A program made the position numbers and the translations under genes. A stretch of 17,505 nt of DNA, from NCBI GenBank assembly GCA_905233295.1, contig CAJODX010000010.1, forward strand, positions 1 through 17,505. The letters are read 5' to 3'. Shown here in pieces: positions 6,624-13,747 of this stretch. Every line of letters begins with the position of its first letter. Within the stretch, counting starts at the first letter, position 1. The notes under the pieces were generated by a model. That model worked only from the letters and a program-made list of their open reading frames with translations. It did no database searches and was not told where the DNA came from. This stretch comes from an uncultured Synergistales bacterium. GTDB taxonomy: Bacteria; Synergistota; Synergistia; Synergistales; Aminobacteriaceae.

Positions 6624-7838
6624 ATGCACTATTCAGACAGAATACAGTCGTTGAAAATTTCACCGATCCGCCGTCTTATTCCCTATGCGGACGAAGCGAA
6701 AGCAAAAGGCAAAAAAGTTTATCACCTCAACATCGGACAGCCTGATATAAAAACCCCCGAAGAATATTTTGAGGCGGTCAAAAATTTTCATCCTGCAACA
6801 ATAGCCTATCAGGTTTCTCAGGGCATTCCCGAACTCCGCAACGCAATGAGCGGCTATTACAAGGCTATGGGGATACCGTATGAGCCGGAGGATATTTACG
6901 TAACATGCGGCGGCAGTGAAGCTTTGCAGTTTGCCGTTATGATTCTCTGCGACCCCGGCGATGAAATTTTAGTCCCCGAACCTTTCTACGCAAATTACAA
7001 CACGTTCGCAAAACTCGCGCTCGCAAACTTAAGACCGATCCCCACGACTGCGGAAACAGGTTTCCACCTTCCTCCGGAAAAAGAAATTGAAAGTCTTATT
7101 ACGCCCAAAACACGCGCATTCTGGATTTCACACCCATGCAACCCGACCGGCGCAATGTACACGCCAGATGAAATTGAAATGCTTTGCAGACTCGCGAAAA
7201 AACATGACATTTTCATCATAGCGGACGAAGTTTACAGGGAGTTCACATATGACCGCGGCAGTGAAAGATTTATGAGTTTCGGCGAGGTCGAGAGCGCAAG
7301 AGACAGAGTTATTATGATTGACAGCGTTTCAAAACGTTTCAGCGCGTGCGGAATCCGTATCGGCTGCCTTGCAATCAAAAACAAAGAATTTCTTGCGCAG
7401 GTAATGAAACTCTGTCAGGGGCGTCTTGCAGTCTCAGCCATTGAACAGGTCGGAGCCGCTGCGTTGTACAAGACACCGAAATCATATCTCGAAGAAGTCA
7501 ACAAAGAATACAAAATGCGCCGCGATGTTCTTTACAACGGACTTAAAGCCATTGACGGAGCTGTGTGCCATGAACCTAAAGGCGCGTTCTACACGATGGT
7601 CAAAATGCCGATAGATTCTTCGGAAAAATTCATAATCTGGATGCTCCAGAATTTTGACATCAACGGCGAAACGACAATGGCTGCTCCCGGCAACGGATTT
7701 TATGCTGACCCGAATAAAGGTCTTGATGAAATGCGAATTGCATATGTTCTCAAAAAAGAAGACCTTGAGAAAGCTCTGAAAATTTTGAAGCAGGCTGTTG
7801 AAAATTATCCCGGACGAATCGAAGCTGTCAGGGCTTAA
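6624..7838 (+). CDS. PLP-dependent class I/II aminotransferase (aspartate aminotransferase-like)
   Basis: This 404-residue protein is a fold-type I aminotransferase. It shows the hallmarks in order: LNIGQPDIKTP near the N-terminus, the cofactor-phosphate loop CGGSEALQ, SHPCNPTGAMY, ADEVYREF, and SVSKRFSACGIRIG, where Lys237 should form the Schiff base with PLP. The C-terminal EMRIAYVL contains the arginine that binds the substrate alpha-carboxylate. The exact amino-acid substrate cannot be told; aspartate, alanine or aromatic specificities are all possible in this subgroup. GGAG lies about 14 bases upstream of the ATG, a little far. It follows gpmA by 53 bases without an obvious terminator and may be co-transcribed with it. 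Confidence 0.9.
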   Translation: MHYSDRIQSLKISPIRRLIPYADEAKAKGKKVYHLNIGQPDIKTPEEYFEAVKNFHPATIAYQVSQGIPELRNAMSGYYKAMGIPYEPEDIYVTCGGSEALQFAVMILCDPGDEILVPEPFYANYNTFAKLALANLRPIPTTAETGFHLPPEKEIESLITPKTRAFWISHPCNPTGAMYTPDEIEMLCRLAKKHDIFIIADEVYREFTYDRGSERFMSFGEVESARDRVIMIDSVSKRFSACGIRIGCLAIKNKEFLAQVMKLCQGRLAVSAIEQVGAAALYKTPKSYLEEVNKEYKMRRDVLYNGLKAIDGAVCHEPKGAFYTMVKMPIDSSEKFIIWMLQNFDINGETTMAAPGNGFYADPNKGLDEMRIAYVLKKEDLEKALKILKQAVENYPGRIEAVRA

Positions 7839-7849
7839 ATTGCTCATCG

Positions 7850-7858
7850 TGTTATAAT
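7850..7858 (+). promoter_or_regulatory. Extended -10 promoter of rpmB
   Basis: TGTTATAAT at 7850-7858 is a perfect extended -10 (TGn then TATAAT). Transcription should start near 7865, giving a leader of about 39 bases before rpmB. No good -35 is visible, which is acceptable for an extended -10 promoter. It is probably the promoter for rpmB and the overlapping aminopeptidase gene. Confidence 0.5.
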
Positions 7859-7903
7859 TTTTGCGAAATTTTTTTGAAATTTTGTTTAGGAGGAAAATTT
7901 TTT

Positions 7904-8110
7904 ATGGCTAAGTTTTGCGATTTTTGCGGCAGAGGACCTGTATCCGGCAACGCCGTGAGCCATTCAAACAGACATACGAGAAGACGCTGGAACATCAACC
8001 TTCAGACCGTGAGAATCGATGCTGGAGACGGCGAGGTATTCAAGGCGAGAGTCTGCACGAAATGTTTGCGTTCAGGCTTTGTAAAGAGGGCAACGGCAAA
8101 TGCGGATTAA
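7904..8110 (+). CDS. rpmB: Large-subunit ribosomal protein bL28
   Basis: This 68-residue basic protein starts MAKFCDFCGRGPVSGN and has the bL28 core RRRWNINLQTVR. It keeps both cysteine pairs (CDFC near the N-terminus, CTKC near residue 53), so it is the zinc-binding form of L28. It sits in the 50S subunit. An in-frame start 30 bases upstream would add ten residues. I chose the ATG at 7904 because it follows AGGAGG (7888-7893) by 10 bases and gives the conserved N-terminus. The last 11 bases overlap the start of the aminopeptidase gene. Confidence 0.95.
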   Translation: MAKFCDFCGRGPVSGNAVSHSNRHTRRRWNINLQTVRIDAGDGEVFKARVCTKCLRSGFVKRATANAD

Positions 8111-9554
8111 GCGTTTAAGTGATCAGGCAGCTGATGCGCTCCTGTTGCTTTTACGCGAGGAAGACACCGAAAATTTTTCATATTTCTCTGGGCTTGATAC
8201 AAAGCTCAGAGATTTTGTTATGTCTTTAATCTCGCGGAAAGATTTTACGGGCAAAAAAGGCAGCCTCATAAAAGTGCCGCTCTTTGATTCAAGTTTCAAA
8301 AATTTATATCTTCTGGGTCTCGGAAAAAAAGAAAAATGCGGAATAAATTTAATCCGCGATTCTTTAGCTTGGGGATTTAGAAAAATCGGACGCGAAAGAA
8401 ACAAAACAGCTTCAGTCATTCTCACTCATCTGAGCGAATATAAAGAACTCGCTTTAACACTCGGCGAAGCTTCAGGACTTTGTTCTTACGTTTTTGACAA
8501 ATACAAGTCCAAAGATGAAAATTACGAGCCGTTTGCTCTCGAAGAAATTTATTCTGACATTTACGCTGAAAAAGAAATTTCAACGGGTGAAAAATTAGCG
8601 TCTGCACAGATTTTTTCACGTGAACTTGTCAATGAGCCGGGCTGTGTCATATACCCGTCAGTACTCGCCGAAAAAGCTCAGGAGGTTGCAAAAAAATATA
8701 ATCTCGACTGTGAAGTCTGGGATGAAAATAAATTAAAATCCGAACATATGGGCGGAATCCTTGCGGTCGGAAGCGGCTCAAAAAATCCTCCCAGATTCAT
8801 TCACCTTACATACAAACCTCAGGGCGCAACGAAAAAAATCGCGTTCGTCGGAAAAGGAATCACGTTTGACAGCGGCGGACTTGACATTAAGCCCGAAAAT
8901 TTTATGACAACGATGAAAGGCGATAAGACTGGCGCGTGTAATGTTCTCGCGATAATGCGCGGCGTTGCTGAACTCGGATTAAATGTCGAAGTTCACGGTT
9001 TCATGTCTGTTGCTGAGAATATGCCTTCGGGCAGTGCGTACAGACCTGATGACATTATAACGGCACGCAACGGAAAAACAATCGAAATCGACAACACTGA
9101 CGCTGAAGGACGATTGGTTCTTGCTGACGCGTTGTGCGCTGCGAGCGAAATTAAGCCCGATGCAATCATAGATATGGCAACTCTGACGGGTGCCTGCATG
9201 GTGGCATTAGGAAAATGGCGTGCGGGACTTTTCTGCAACGATGAAAAACTTGCGGAAGATTTTTCGGCTTCTTCGGACAGGCGCGGCGAATTATTGTGGC
9301 GGTTGCCTCTTGAAGATGAAAATATTTCCGAGACGCTTAAATCTCCCTATGCTGATTTAATCAACTGCGGGCAGAGATACGGCGGAGCGATTTTTGCGGC
9401 GTTATTTTTAAAAGAGTTTGTCGGCAAAGATATTCCGTGGGCACATGTTGACATCGCAGGACCGGACTTTAAAGACAAGGAATACGGAGTTTATTCAAAG
9501 GGAGCTTCGGCTTTCGGTGTCCGCACATGCCTTGACTATCTTTTAAATTTATGA
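8100..9554 (+). CDS. pepA: M17 leucyl aminopeptidase
   Basis: This 484-residue protein is a cytosolic two-metal aminopeptidase of family M17, which removes N-terminal residues, preferably leucine, and helps recycle peptides. The C-terminal catalytic domain contains GKGITFDSGG with metal and catalytic residues Lys252 and Asp257, MKGDKTGA, and the family signature NTDAEGRL (Asp334, Glu336, Arg338). The N-terminal domain is divergent, as is normal. The residue after the metal-binding Asp in MKGDKTGA is Lys, where E. coli PepA has Met. The ATG at 8100 lies inside rpmB and is preceded by GAGGG (8086-8090) at 9 bases, so translation is probably coupled to L28. The symbol follows family usage. Confidence 0.92.
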   Translation: MRIKRLSDQAADALLLLLREEDTENFSYFSGLDTKLRDFVMSLISRKDFTGKKGSLIKVPLFDSSFKNLYLLGLGKKEKCGINLIRDSLAWGFRKIGRERNKTASVILTHLSEYKELALTLGEASGLCSYVFDKYKSKDENYEPFALEEIYSDIYAEKEISTGEKLASAQIFSRELVNEPGCVIYPSVLAEKAQEVAKKYNLDCEVWDENKLKSEHMGGILAVGSGSKNPPRFIHLTYKPQGATKKIAFVGKGITFDSGGLDIKPENFMTTMKGDKTGACNVLAIMRGVAELGLNVEVHGFMSVAENMPSGSAYRPDDIITARNGKTIEIDNTDAEGRLVLADALCAASEIKPDAIIDMATLTGACMVALGKWRAGLFCNDEKLAEDFSASSDRRGELLWRLPLEDENISETLKSPYADLINCGQRYGGAIFAALFLKEFVGKDIPWAHVDIAGPDFKDKEYGVYSKGASAFGVRTCLDYLLNL

Positions 9555-9606
9555 AAAAAATTTTTATCCTAACTCCATTCATTGTCTTCCCGGAAAATTT
9601 TTCCCG

Positions 9607-9617
9607 TGTTATATAAT
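9607..9617 (+). promoter_or_regulatory. Candidate promoter of efp
   Basis: TGTTATATAAT (9607-9617) contains TATAAT at 9612-9617, and TATATA with a correctly spaced TGT at 9607-9615. Transcription would start around 9622-9624, about 35 bases upstream of the efp ATG. No clear -35 was seen. This likely starts the efp-to-ylqH block. Confidence 0.45.
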
Positions 9618-9658
9618 ATTTCTGAAATTTAAGCAAAATCTTTGAGGAGGTTTTTTTA

Positions 9659-10231
9659 ATGGCACAGGTAGCCGACACTACGAGTTTTTATGTTGGCTTA
9701 AAGTTGCGCTGGCAGGACGGAATCTGGGAAATCGTTGAATACGACCATCACAAGATGGGACGCGGCGGCGCAGTCGTGAGAACAAAACTCAGGAACGTTG
9801 AAACAGGTTCAATAGTTGAAAATTCTTTCAAGCCCGGCGAAAAATTTGAACGCATTATCTACGAAGATAAACCGGCACAGTATTCATACAGAGACGGCGA
9901 AGATTATGTCTTTATGGATCTCGCGACATACGAAGAGATGAGACTTTCTCCGCAGGTTCTCGGCGATGCGGCAAAATATCTCGTAGATGATCTTGAAATT
10001 CAAATCGAATTTTTTGAAGGCAAAGTCATGGGAATCGAACTTCCCAAGAGCGTTACAATGAAAGTTACCGACACTCCTCCGGCTTTCAAAGGCGATACCG
10101 TAACAGGCGGCGGCAAACCGGCAACTCTCGAAACGGGACTTGTTGTTACCGTACCTGTTTTCATTGAACCCGGTGAAGAAATCGTTGTTGATACACGCAC
10201 AGGCGCGTATCTCGAAAGAGCGAAAAAATAA
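9659..10231 (+). CDS. efp: Translation elongation factor P with Arg-tipped loop
   Basis: This 190-residue protein is EF-P, which binds between the P and E sites of stalled ribosomes and promotes peptide bond formation at consecutive prolines. The KOW-like domain I, the two OB domains, and the C-terminal signature GDTVTGGGKPATLETG with VDTRTGAYL are all present. The tip of the domain I loop reads HHKMGRGGA, so Arg35 sits where E. coli has the beta-lysylated Lys34. The loop resembles the Thermus form (LGRGG). No modification gene such as earP or epmA is nearby. The ATG follows GAGGAGG by 9 bases. It is the first gene of a long plus-strand block. A weak hairpin (GGAAT 10240-10244, ATTCC 10264-10268) follows the stop. 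Confidence 0.95.
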   Translation: MAQVADTTSFYVGLKLRWQDGIWEIVEYDHHKMGRGGAVVRTKLRNVETGSIVENSFKPGEKFERIIYEDKPAQYSYRDGEDYVFMDLATYEEMRLSPQVLGDAAKYLVDDLEIQIEFFEGKVMGIELPKSVTMKVTDTPPAFKGDTVTGGGKPATLETGLVVTVPVFIEPGEEIVVDTRTGAYLERAKK

Positions 10232-10268
10232 TAAAAACGGGAATTGGGATAAAAATTTTCCTGATTCC

Positions 10269-10288
10269 TGCTTAAAAATGCTTAAAAA
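10269..10288 (+). repeat. Tandem 10-base duplication before asp23
   Basis: TGCTTAAAAA occurs twice head to tail, ending 6 bases before the Asp23 start codon, in the place where a ribosome binding site is expected. It may be a recent slippage duplication or reflect a non-standard initiation region. Confidence 0.5.
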
Positions 10289-10294
10289 TAAAAG

Positions 10295-10738
10295 ATGTCT
10301 GATTCAGATGAAAACAGAATCCCTGATATAAATCAAACGAACGCGGGCGGAGTCATTCACGTCTCCGAAGATGTTATCGTTGAGCTTGCTGAAAAGACAA
10401 TACAGGGAATTTCAAACATAAAGACAGCAGGAAAAATCTCATCAAAATTCAGACTCGGACGCAGGAGCGGCGGCATTCGGGCTGACATTGACCACACGCA
10501 GGGAATTATTTCACTCGATGTTTATATTCTCGTCAAATACGGACAGAGAATCCCGGATATAGCATGGGACGTTCAGGAGAAAATAAAAGATAATCTCGAA
10601 CGTTATACAGGCTACGAGGTTCACGCCGTGAATGTCAATGTTCAGGGAATTTACACCGGCACTGACGGCGGAGATATTCAGATTGACATTGGGCATGACG
10701 AGATTTTTTCACCTGATTACAGCGAAGAGGCCGACTGA
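10295..10738 (+). CDS. Asp23/Gls24 family protein
   Basis: This 147-residue acidic protein has the Asp23 core: GGVIHVSEDVIVELAEKTI, a short basic segment, IISLDVYILVKYGQRIP, and VQEKIKDNLERYTGYEVHAVNVNVQGI. Asp23 proteins are abundant, membrane-associated through a partner, and linked to alkaline or envelope stress in Firmicutes. The family is also common next to efp and nusB. No membrane segment is present in this protein. The ATG has no clear Shine-Dalgarno and is preceded by two tandem copies of TGCTTAAAAA (10269-10288). Its stop codon overlaps the start of the next gene (TGATG), which encodes a membrane protein and may supply the anchor. Confidence 0.88.
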   Translation: MSDSDENRIPDINQTNAGGVIHVSEDVIVELAEKTIQGISNIKTAGKISSKFRLGRRSGGIRADIDHTQGIISLDVYILVKYGQRIPDIAWDVQEKIKDNLERYTGYEVHAVNVNVQGIYTGTDGGDIQIDIGHDEIFSPDYSEEAD

Positions 10739-11178
10739 TGTATTTTTTATGGAAAAACACACCCTGCGGGCTGATAAAAATATCTTATGAGGGACTTTTC
10801 GATTTTGTGAATTATATTTTGAGAACGGGTTTCAGGCTTTACGGCATAACTCTTGCGCCGTCCGTCGGTCAGGCAGCTCTCACCGTTGTAATTTCAGATG
10901 AAGACATTTCGCAGGAAATAAAAGAAAAAGTCGAAAAACATTTAAGCGAAGTTCTTGACCCTGCCGGAATGAAAGCTTCCGTTGTGTGGGCAACACCTGA
11001 ACGAGGTTTTATTCAGTTTGCAAAAAATCCCTGCGTTTGGGCTGTCATTGCGTCATGTGCAGCCGTTATAGTCAGCGCAGGTTTCGCAGGATTTTTCTGG
11101 ACTGCGTTTTGGGGAGCTGCCGCATGGTTCAGTGTACGCGGACTTGCTGTTCTTGCAAAAAAATTCAGGAGTGCTTGA
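10738..11178 (+). CDS. Unrecognised membrane protein coupled to Asp23
   Basis: I do not recognise this 146-residue protein. Residues 1-95 look soluble, with alternating hydrophobic segments (GLIKISYEGLFDFVNYIL, AALTVVISDED) and a charged helix EIKEKVEKHLSEVL. The C-terminal 50 residues are strongly hydrophobic (about 98-140) and form one or two membrane segments, ending in the basic tail KKFRS. The start ATG overlaps the asp23 stop as TGATG, so translation is coupled. By position it is a candidate membrane anchor for Asp23, as AmaP is in Firmicutes, although AmaP has its membrane segments near the N-terminus. That role is inference. The N-terminal half might itself be a diverged Asp23-like fold. 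Confidence 0.75.
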   Translation: MYFLWKNTPCGLIKISYEGLFDFVNYILRTGFRLYGITLAPSVGQAALTVVISDEDISQEIKEKVEKHLSEVLDPAGMKASVVWATPERGFIQFAKNPCVWAVIASCAAVIVSAGFAGFFWTAFWGAAAWFSVRGLAVLAKKFRSA

Positions 11179-11182
11179 AAAA

Positions 11183-11689
11183 ATGCGGAAAAAATCCATA
11201 GGTAAAAAATTTGAAGCTATTCACCGTTCACGTGTTCTTGCCGTGCAGTTTTTATGTTCGCTCGACATTTATCCGGCTCAGGAGTTTGATTCATCGCTTG
11301 AAAATTTTTTTAATCTTGAAGAAATTGCACAAAACGATGCTCCAGAGATAAAACGCCGAAGCCGCGACCTGATTTTAAAAGTCCTGAAAAACAAAAACGA
11401 ACTCGACAGCGTTATCCTTCGTGTCGTTACAGGCTGGACTCCTGACAGAATGGTCAGCGTTGACAGAACGATACTGCGTCTGATGTTATTTGAAGGATTT
11501 TTTGAAAAGACTTTGCCGGTCAGAGCCGCAATTACAGAGGCTGTAAAACTCGCCAATGATTTCGGAACGGAAAATTCCGCGAGATTTATAAACGGAGTTA
11601 TGTATAAAATAGAAAAATTTTTTGAAGAAAATAATGAAAGTGAAAAATCTGAAAATGAAAAAATTAACGCGGCAGGGAGTGAAAAATAA
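11183..11689 (+). CDS. nusB: Transcription antitermination factor NusB
   Basis: This 168-residue protein is NusB, which with NusE (S10) binds boxA RNA and supports antitermination and folding of rRNA transcripts. The all-helical family pattern is visible: RSRVLAVQFLCSLDIYP near the N-terminus, VDRTILRLMLFEGF, LPVRAAITEAVKLANDFG, and SARFINGVMYKI. The frame is open from 11132 inside the previous gene. I chose the ATG at 11183 because AGGAG lies 11 bases upstream, it starts 4 bases past the previous stop, and it gives a normal N-terminus. The C-terminal tail is acidic and Glu/Lys/Asn-rich. The stop overlaps the lepB start (TAATG). Confidence 0.92.
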   Translation: MRKKSIGKKFEAIHRSRVLAVQFLCSLDIYPAQEFDSSLENFFNLEEIAQNDAPEIKRRSRDLILKVLKNKNELDSVILRVVTGWTPDRMVSVDRTILRLMLFEGFFEKTLPVRAAITEAVKLANDFGTENSARFINGVMYKIEKFFEENNESEKSENEKINAAGSEK

Positions 11690-12234
11690 TGGCTGCTGAA
11701 GCTGTAAAGCCGTGGTGGCGCGAGGCGACAGAGACGGTAATCTGGGCTTTTGTCCTCGCTATGATAATCAGGACATTCATAGTTCAGGCGTTTTGGATTC
11801 CAAGCGGCTCAATGATTCCGACGCTTGAGATTCGGGATCGTGTTTTAGTCGCGAAATTCTGGAATTTATTTTTTGAACCTTCGCGGGGTTCAATTTATGT
11901 TTTCAAATATCCCGTTGACCCTGACAGAGATTTTGTAAAAAGGATCATAGCAATCCCCGGCGATGTCGTAGATATTAAAAACGGAGTTGTGTATATCAAC
12001 GGCGCTCCGACCGATGAACCTTACGTAAAAAATCACGACCGTTACACAATGCGTCCGAATGATATTTTCCCTGAAGTTCCGTTCACAGTCCCTGAGGGAA
12101 AATATTTTATGTTAGGCGATAACCGTTCAAATTCTCAGGACAGCAGATACTGGGGATTCGCTTCGATTGATGATATGCGCGGACCTGTTTTTTTCAGGTA
12201 CTGGCCGCTGAACAGAATCGGAATACCGAAATAA
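11689..12234 (+). CDS. lepB: Signal peptidase I
   Basis: This 181-residue protein is a type I signal peptidase that removes signal peptides from proteins crossing the inner membrane. It has one N-terminal membrane segment (about 17-35). The catalytic Ser41 is in IPSGSMIPTL, and the general-base Lys84 is in FVKRIIAIPGD. MLGDNRSNSQDSRYWG is the typical box E near the C-terminus. It is of the short, single-anchor class common in Gram-positive and related bacteria rather than the long E. coli form. The ATG overlaps the nusB stop, with GGGAG 9-10 bases upstream inside nusB, so translation is coupled. Confidence 0.95.
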   Translation: MAAEAVKPWWREATETVIWAFVLAMIIRTFIVQAFWIPSGSMIPTLEIRDRVLVAKFWNLFFEPSRGSIYVFKYPVDPDRDFVKRIIAIPGDVVDIKNGVVYINGAPTDEPYVKNHDRYTMRPNDIFPEVPFTVPEGKYFMLGDNRSNSQDSRYWGFASIDDMRGPVFFRYWPLNRIGIPK

Positions 12235-12240
12235 AATTTT

Positions 12241-13086
12241 ATGCCGCGTACAGTCTGGTATCCCGGCCACATGGCAAAAGGGACTCGAAAATTAAATGAA
12301 ATTGTATCGAAACTCGATTTGATCGTTGAGGTCAGAGATGCACGCGCTCCGGCTTCAACTTCATCGCCGCTCATAAAATATCTTGCAAAAGTCAAGCCCG
12401 TCATTCACGTTTTATCGCGGAAAGATTTGGCGGATTCACAAAAATTAAAAATCTGGCTCGATTCTCTTAAACATACATACGCTGCGGATTTAAGAAAGCG
12501 CGAAGGTTTACCGGCGGTAAAAAAATCAATTTTGAAATTCAAGCCTTCTCATCGTGAAGTCAGGCTTGCTGTCGTAGGTATTCCGAACGTGGGAAAATCT
12601 TTGCTGTTAAATTCTCTAATAGGCAAAGCAAACGCAGGTGTCGGAAACATTCCAGGCATTACAAAATCCGTAAGCTGGTACAAAAATGAAGGAATGCTGA
12701 TTGTAGATTCGCCCGGAATTTTAGATCCTCACGCAGAAGCCGGAGCGCATTTGATTTTGTCGTGGCTTGGCTGTGCAAAAGCCGAAGTCGTTGGAGGATA
12801 TGAAAACGCCGCGCTTGCCTTGATAAAATTTTTGTGTGCGAACGGAATGACAGATTTAATTCCAGCTGAAACTGAAAACGAAGAAGCCGGAACAATCCTT
12901 GAAAACATCGGAAAAAAATTCGGCTGTTTAATTTCAGGCGGACGCGTAAATCTTGAACTCGCCGGACAAAAATTTCTTGATGCCTTTTCATCAGGAAGAT
13001 TGGGCGCGGTCTGTCTTGAAACGCCTGACGGACAAAGAGCCTTGGATTTTGACATAAACGACCATGGAGCAGCTTCAGTTGTTTGA
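12241..13086 (+). CDS. rbgA: Ribosome biogenesis GTPase YlqF/RbgA
   Basis: This 281-residue protein matches RbgA (YlqF), a circularly permuted GTPase required for late 50S assembly in B. subtilis. WYPGHMAKG near the N-terminus is the family signature. In permuted order come G4 (residues 59-62), the P-loop GIPNVGKS (113-120), PGIT (G2), and DSPG (G3). A C-terminal helical domain with CLISGGRVNLE contacts the ribosome. The G4 motif reads SRKD instead of NKxD, so the residues that select guanine are altered. The ATG is 6 bases past lepB and lacks a Shine-Dalgarno, so it probably depends on coupling. The 3' end overlaps rnhB by 23 bases. Confidence 0.92.
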   Translation: MPRTVWYPGHMAKGTRKLNEIVSKLDLIVEVRDARAPASTSSPLIKYLAKVKPVIHVLSRKDLADSQKLKIWLDSLKHTYAADLRKREGLPAVKKSILKFKPSHREVRLAVVGIPNVGKSLLLNSLIGKANAGVGNIPGITKSVSWYKNEGMLIVDSPGILDPHAEAGAHLILSWLGCAKAEVVGGYENAALALIKFLCANGMTDLIPAETENEEAGTILENIGKKFGCLISGGRVNLELAGQKFLDAFSSGRLGAVCLETPDGQRALDFDINDHGAASVV

Positions 13087-13744
13087 TGATTTGCTTTTGC
13101 CGCAAAAATGCAGCGTTGGTGAAGCTGAAGAGAAATTGCTGAAATTAAAATCTCGTTGCTCTGTTATCGGTACTGACGAAGCCGGACGCGGTTCACTCGC
13201 AGGACCTGTCGTAGCGGCGGCTGTGTTTTTGACGCGTGAACAGGAAGAAAAATTATTGTCAATGAAACTCAGGGATTCAAAATTAATTTCACCGCAATTA
13301 CGCGAAAAACTTTTTGAAAAAATTCAGGAGCTTGGCGTTATGTGGCGTGCAAGTCAAGGCTCACCGGCATTCATTGACGAAAAAAATATTTTGCGTGCCT
13401 CGCTTCATACAATGGGAGACGCTGTGAATAAACTTGCAAAAAAATTAAATTTTTCTGATGTTTGCGTTATTGTCGATGGAAATCAAAGAATCGAAAATAT
13501 AAATTTTAAACAATGGGTTTTAATCCGCGCTGATAAATTAATTCCTGTTGTCGCGGCGGCTTCGGTAGTCGCTAAAGTTTTGCGCGACAGATTAATGAAA
13601 AATTACAGCGAAAAATATCAAATTTATGATTTTGCAAAAAACAAAGGTTATCCGACTCCCGCGCACATAAACGCAGTGAAAGAAAACGGAATGAGCGATA
13701 TTCACCGGCGAAGTTTTTGTAAAAAAATTCTGGAGAAAAAATAA
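13064..13744 (+). CDS. rnhB: Ribonuclease HII
   Basis: This 226-residue enzyme cleaves the RNA strand of RNA-DNA hybrids and removes single ribonucleotides misincorporated in DNA. The type 2 RNase H motif GTDEAGRGSLAGPVVAAAV holds Asp38 and Glu39. Asp71 is in LRDSKL and Asp138 is in VDGN, with YPTPAHINAVKENG and HRRSF near the C-terminus. All four metal-binding acids are present. The start lies in the end of rbgA, with no clear Shine-Dalgarno. The order rbgA-rnhB-ylqG-ylqH is the same as in B. subtilis. Confidence 0.95.
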   Translation: MEQLQLFDDLLLPQKCSVGEAEEKLLKLKSRCSVIGTDEAGRGSLAGPVVAAAVFLTREQEEKLLSMKLRDSKLISPQLREKLFEKIQELGVMWRASQGSPAFIDEKNILRASLHTMGDAVNKLAKKLNFSDVCVIVDGNQRIENINFKQWVLIRADKLIPVVAAASVVAKVLRDRLMKNYSEKYQIYDFAKNKGYPTPAHINAVKENGMSDIHRRSFCKKILEKK

Positions 13745-13747
13745 AAA

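Noticed and set aside
12659..13105. 148-codon and 108-codon open frames antisense to rbgA
   Set aside because: Both overlap the well-supported rbgA gene. The Arg/Leu/Gln-rich translation is typical of an antisense shadow.
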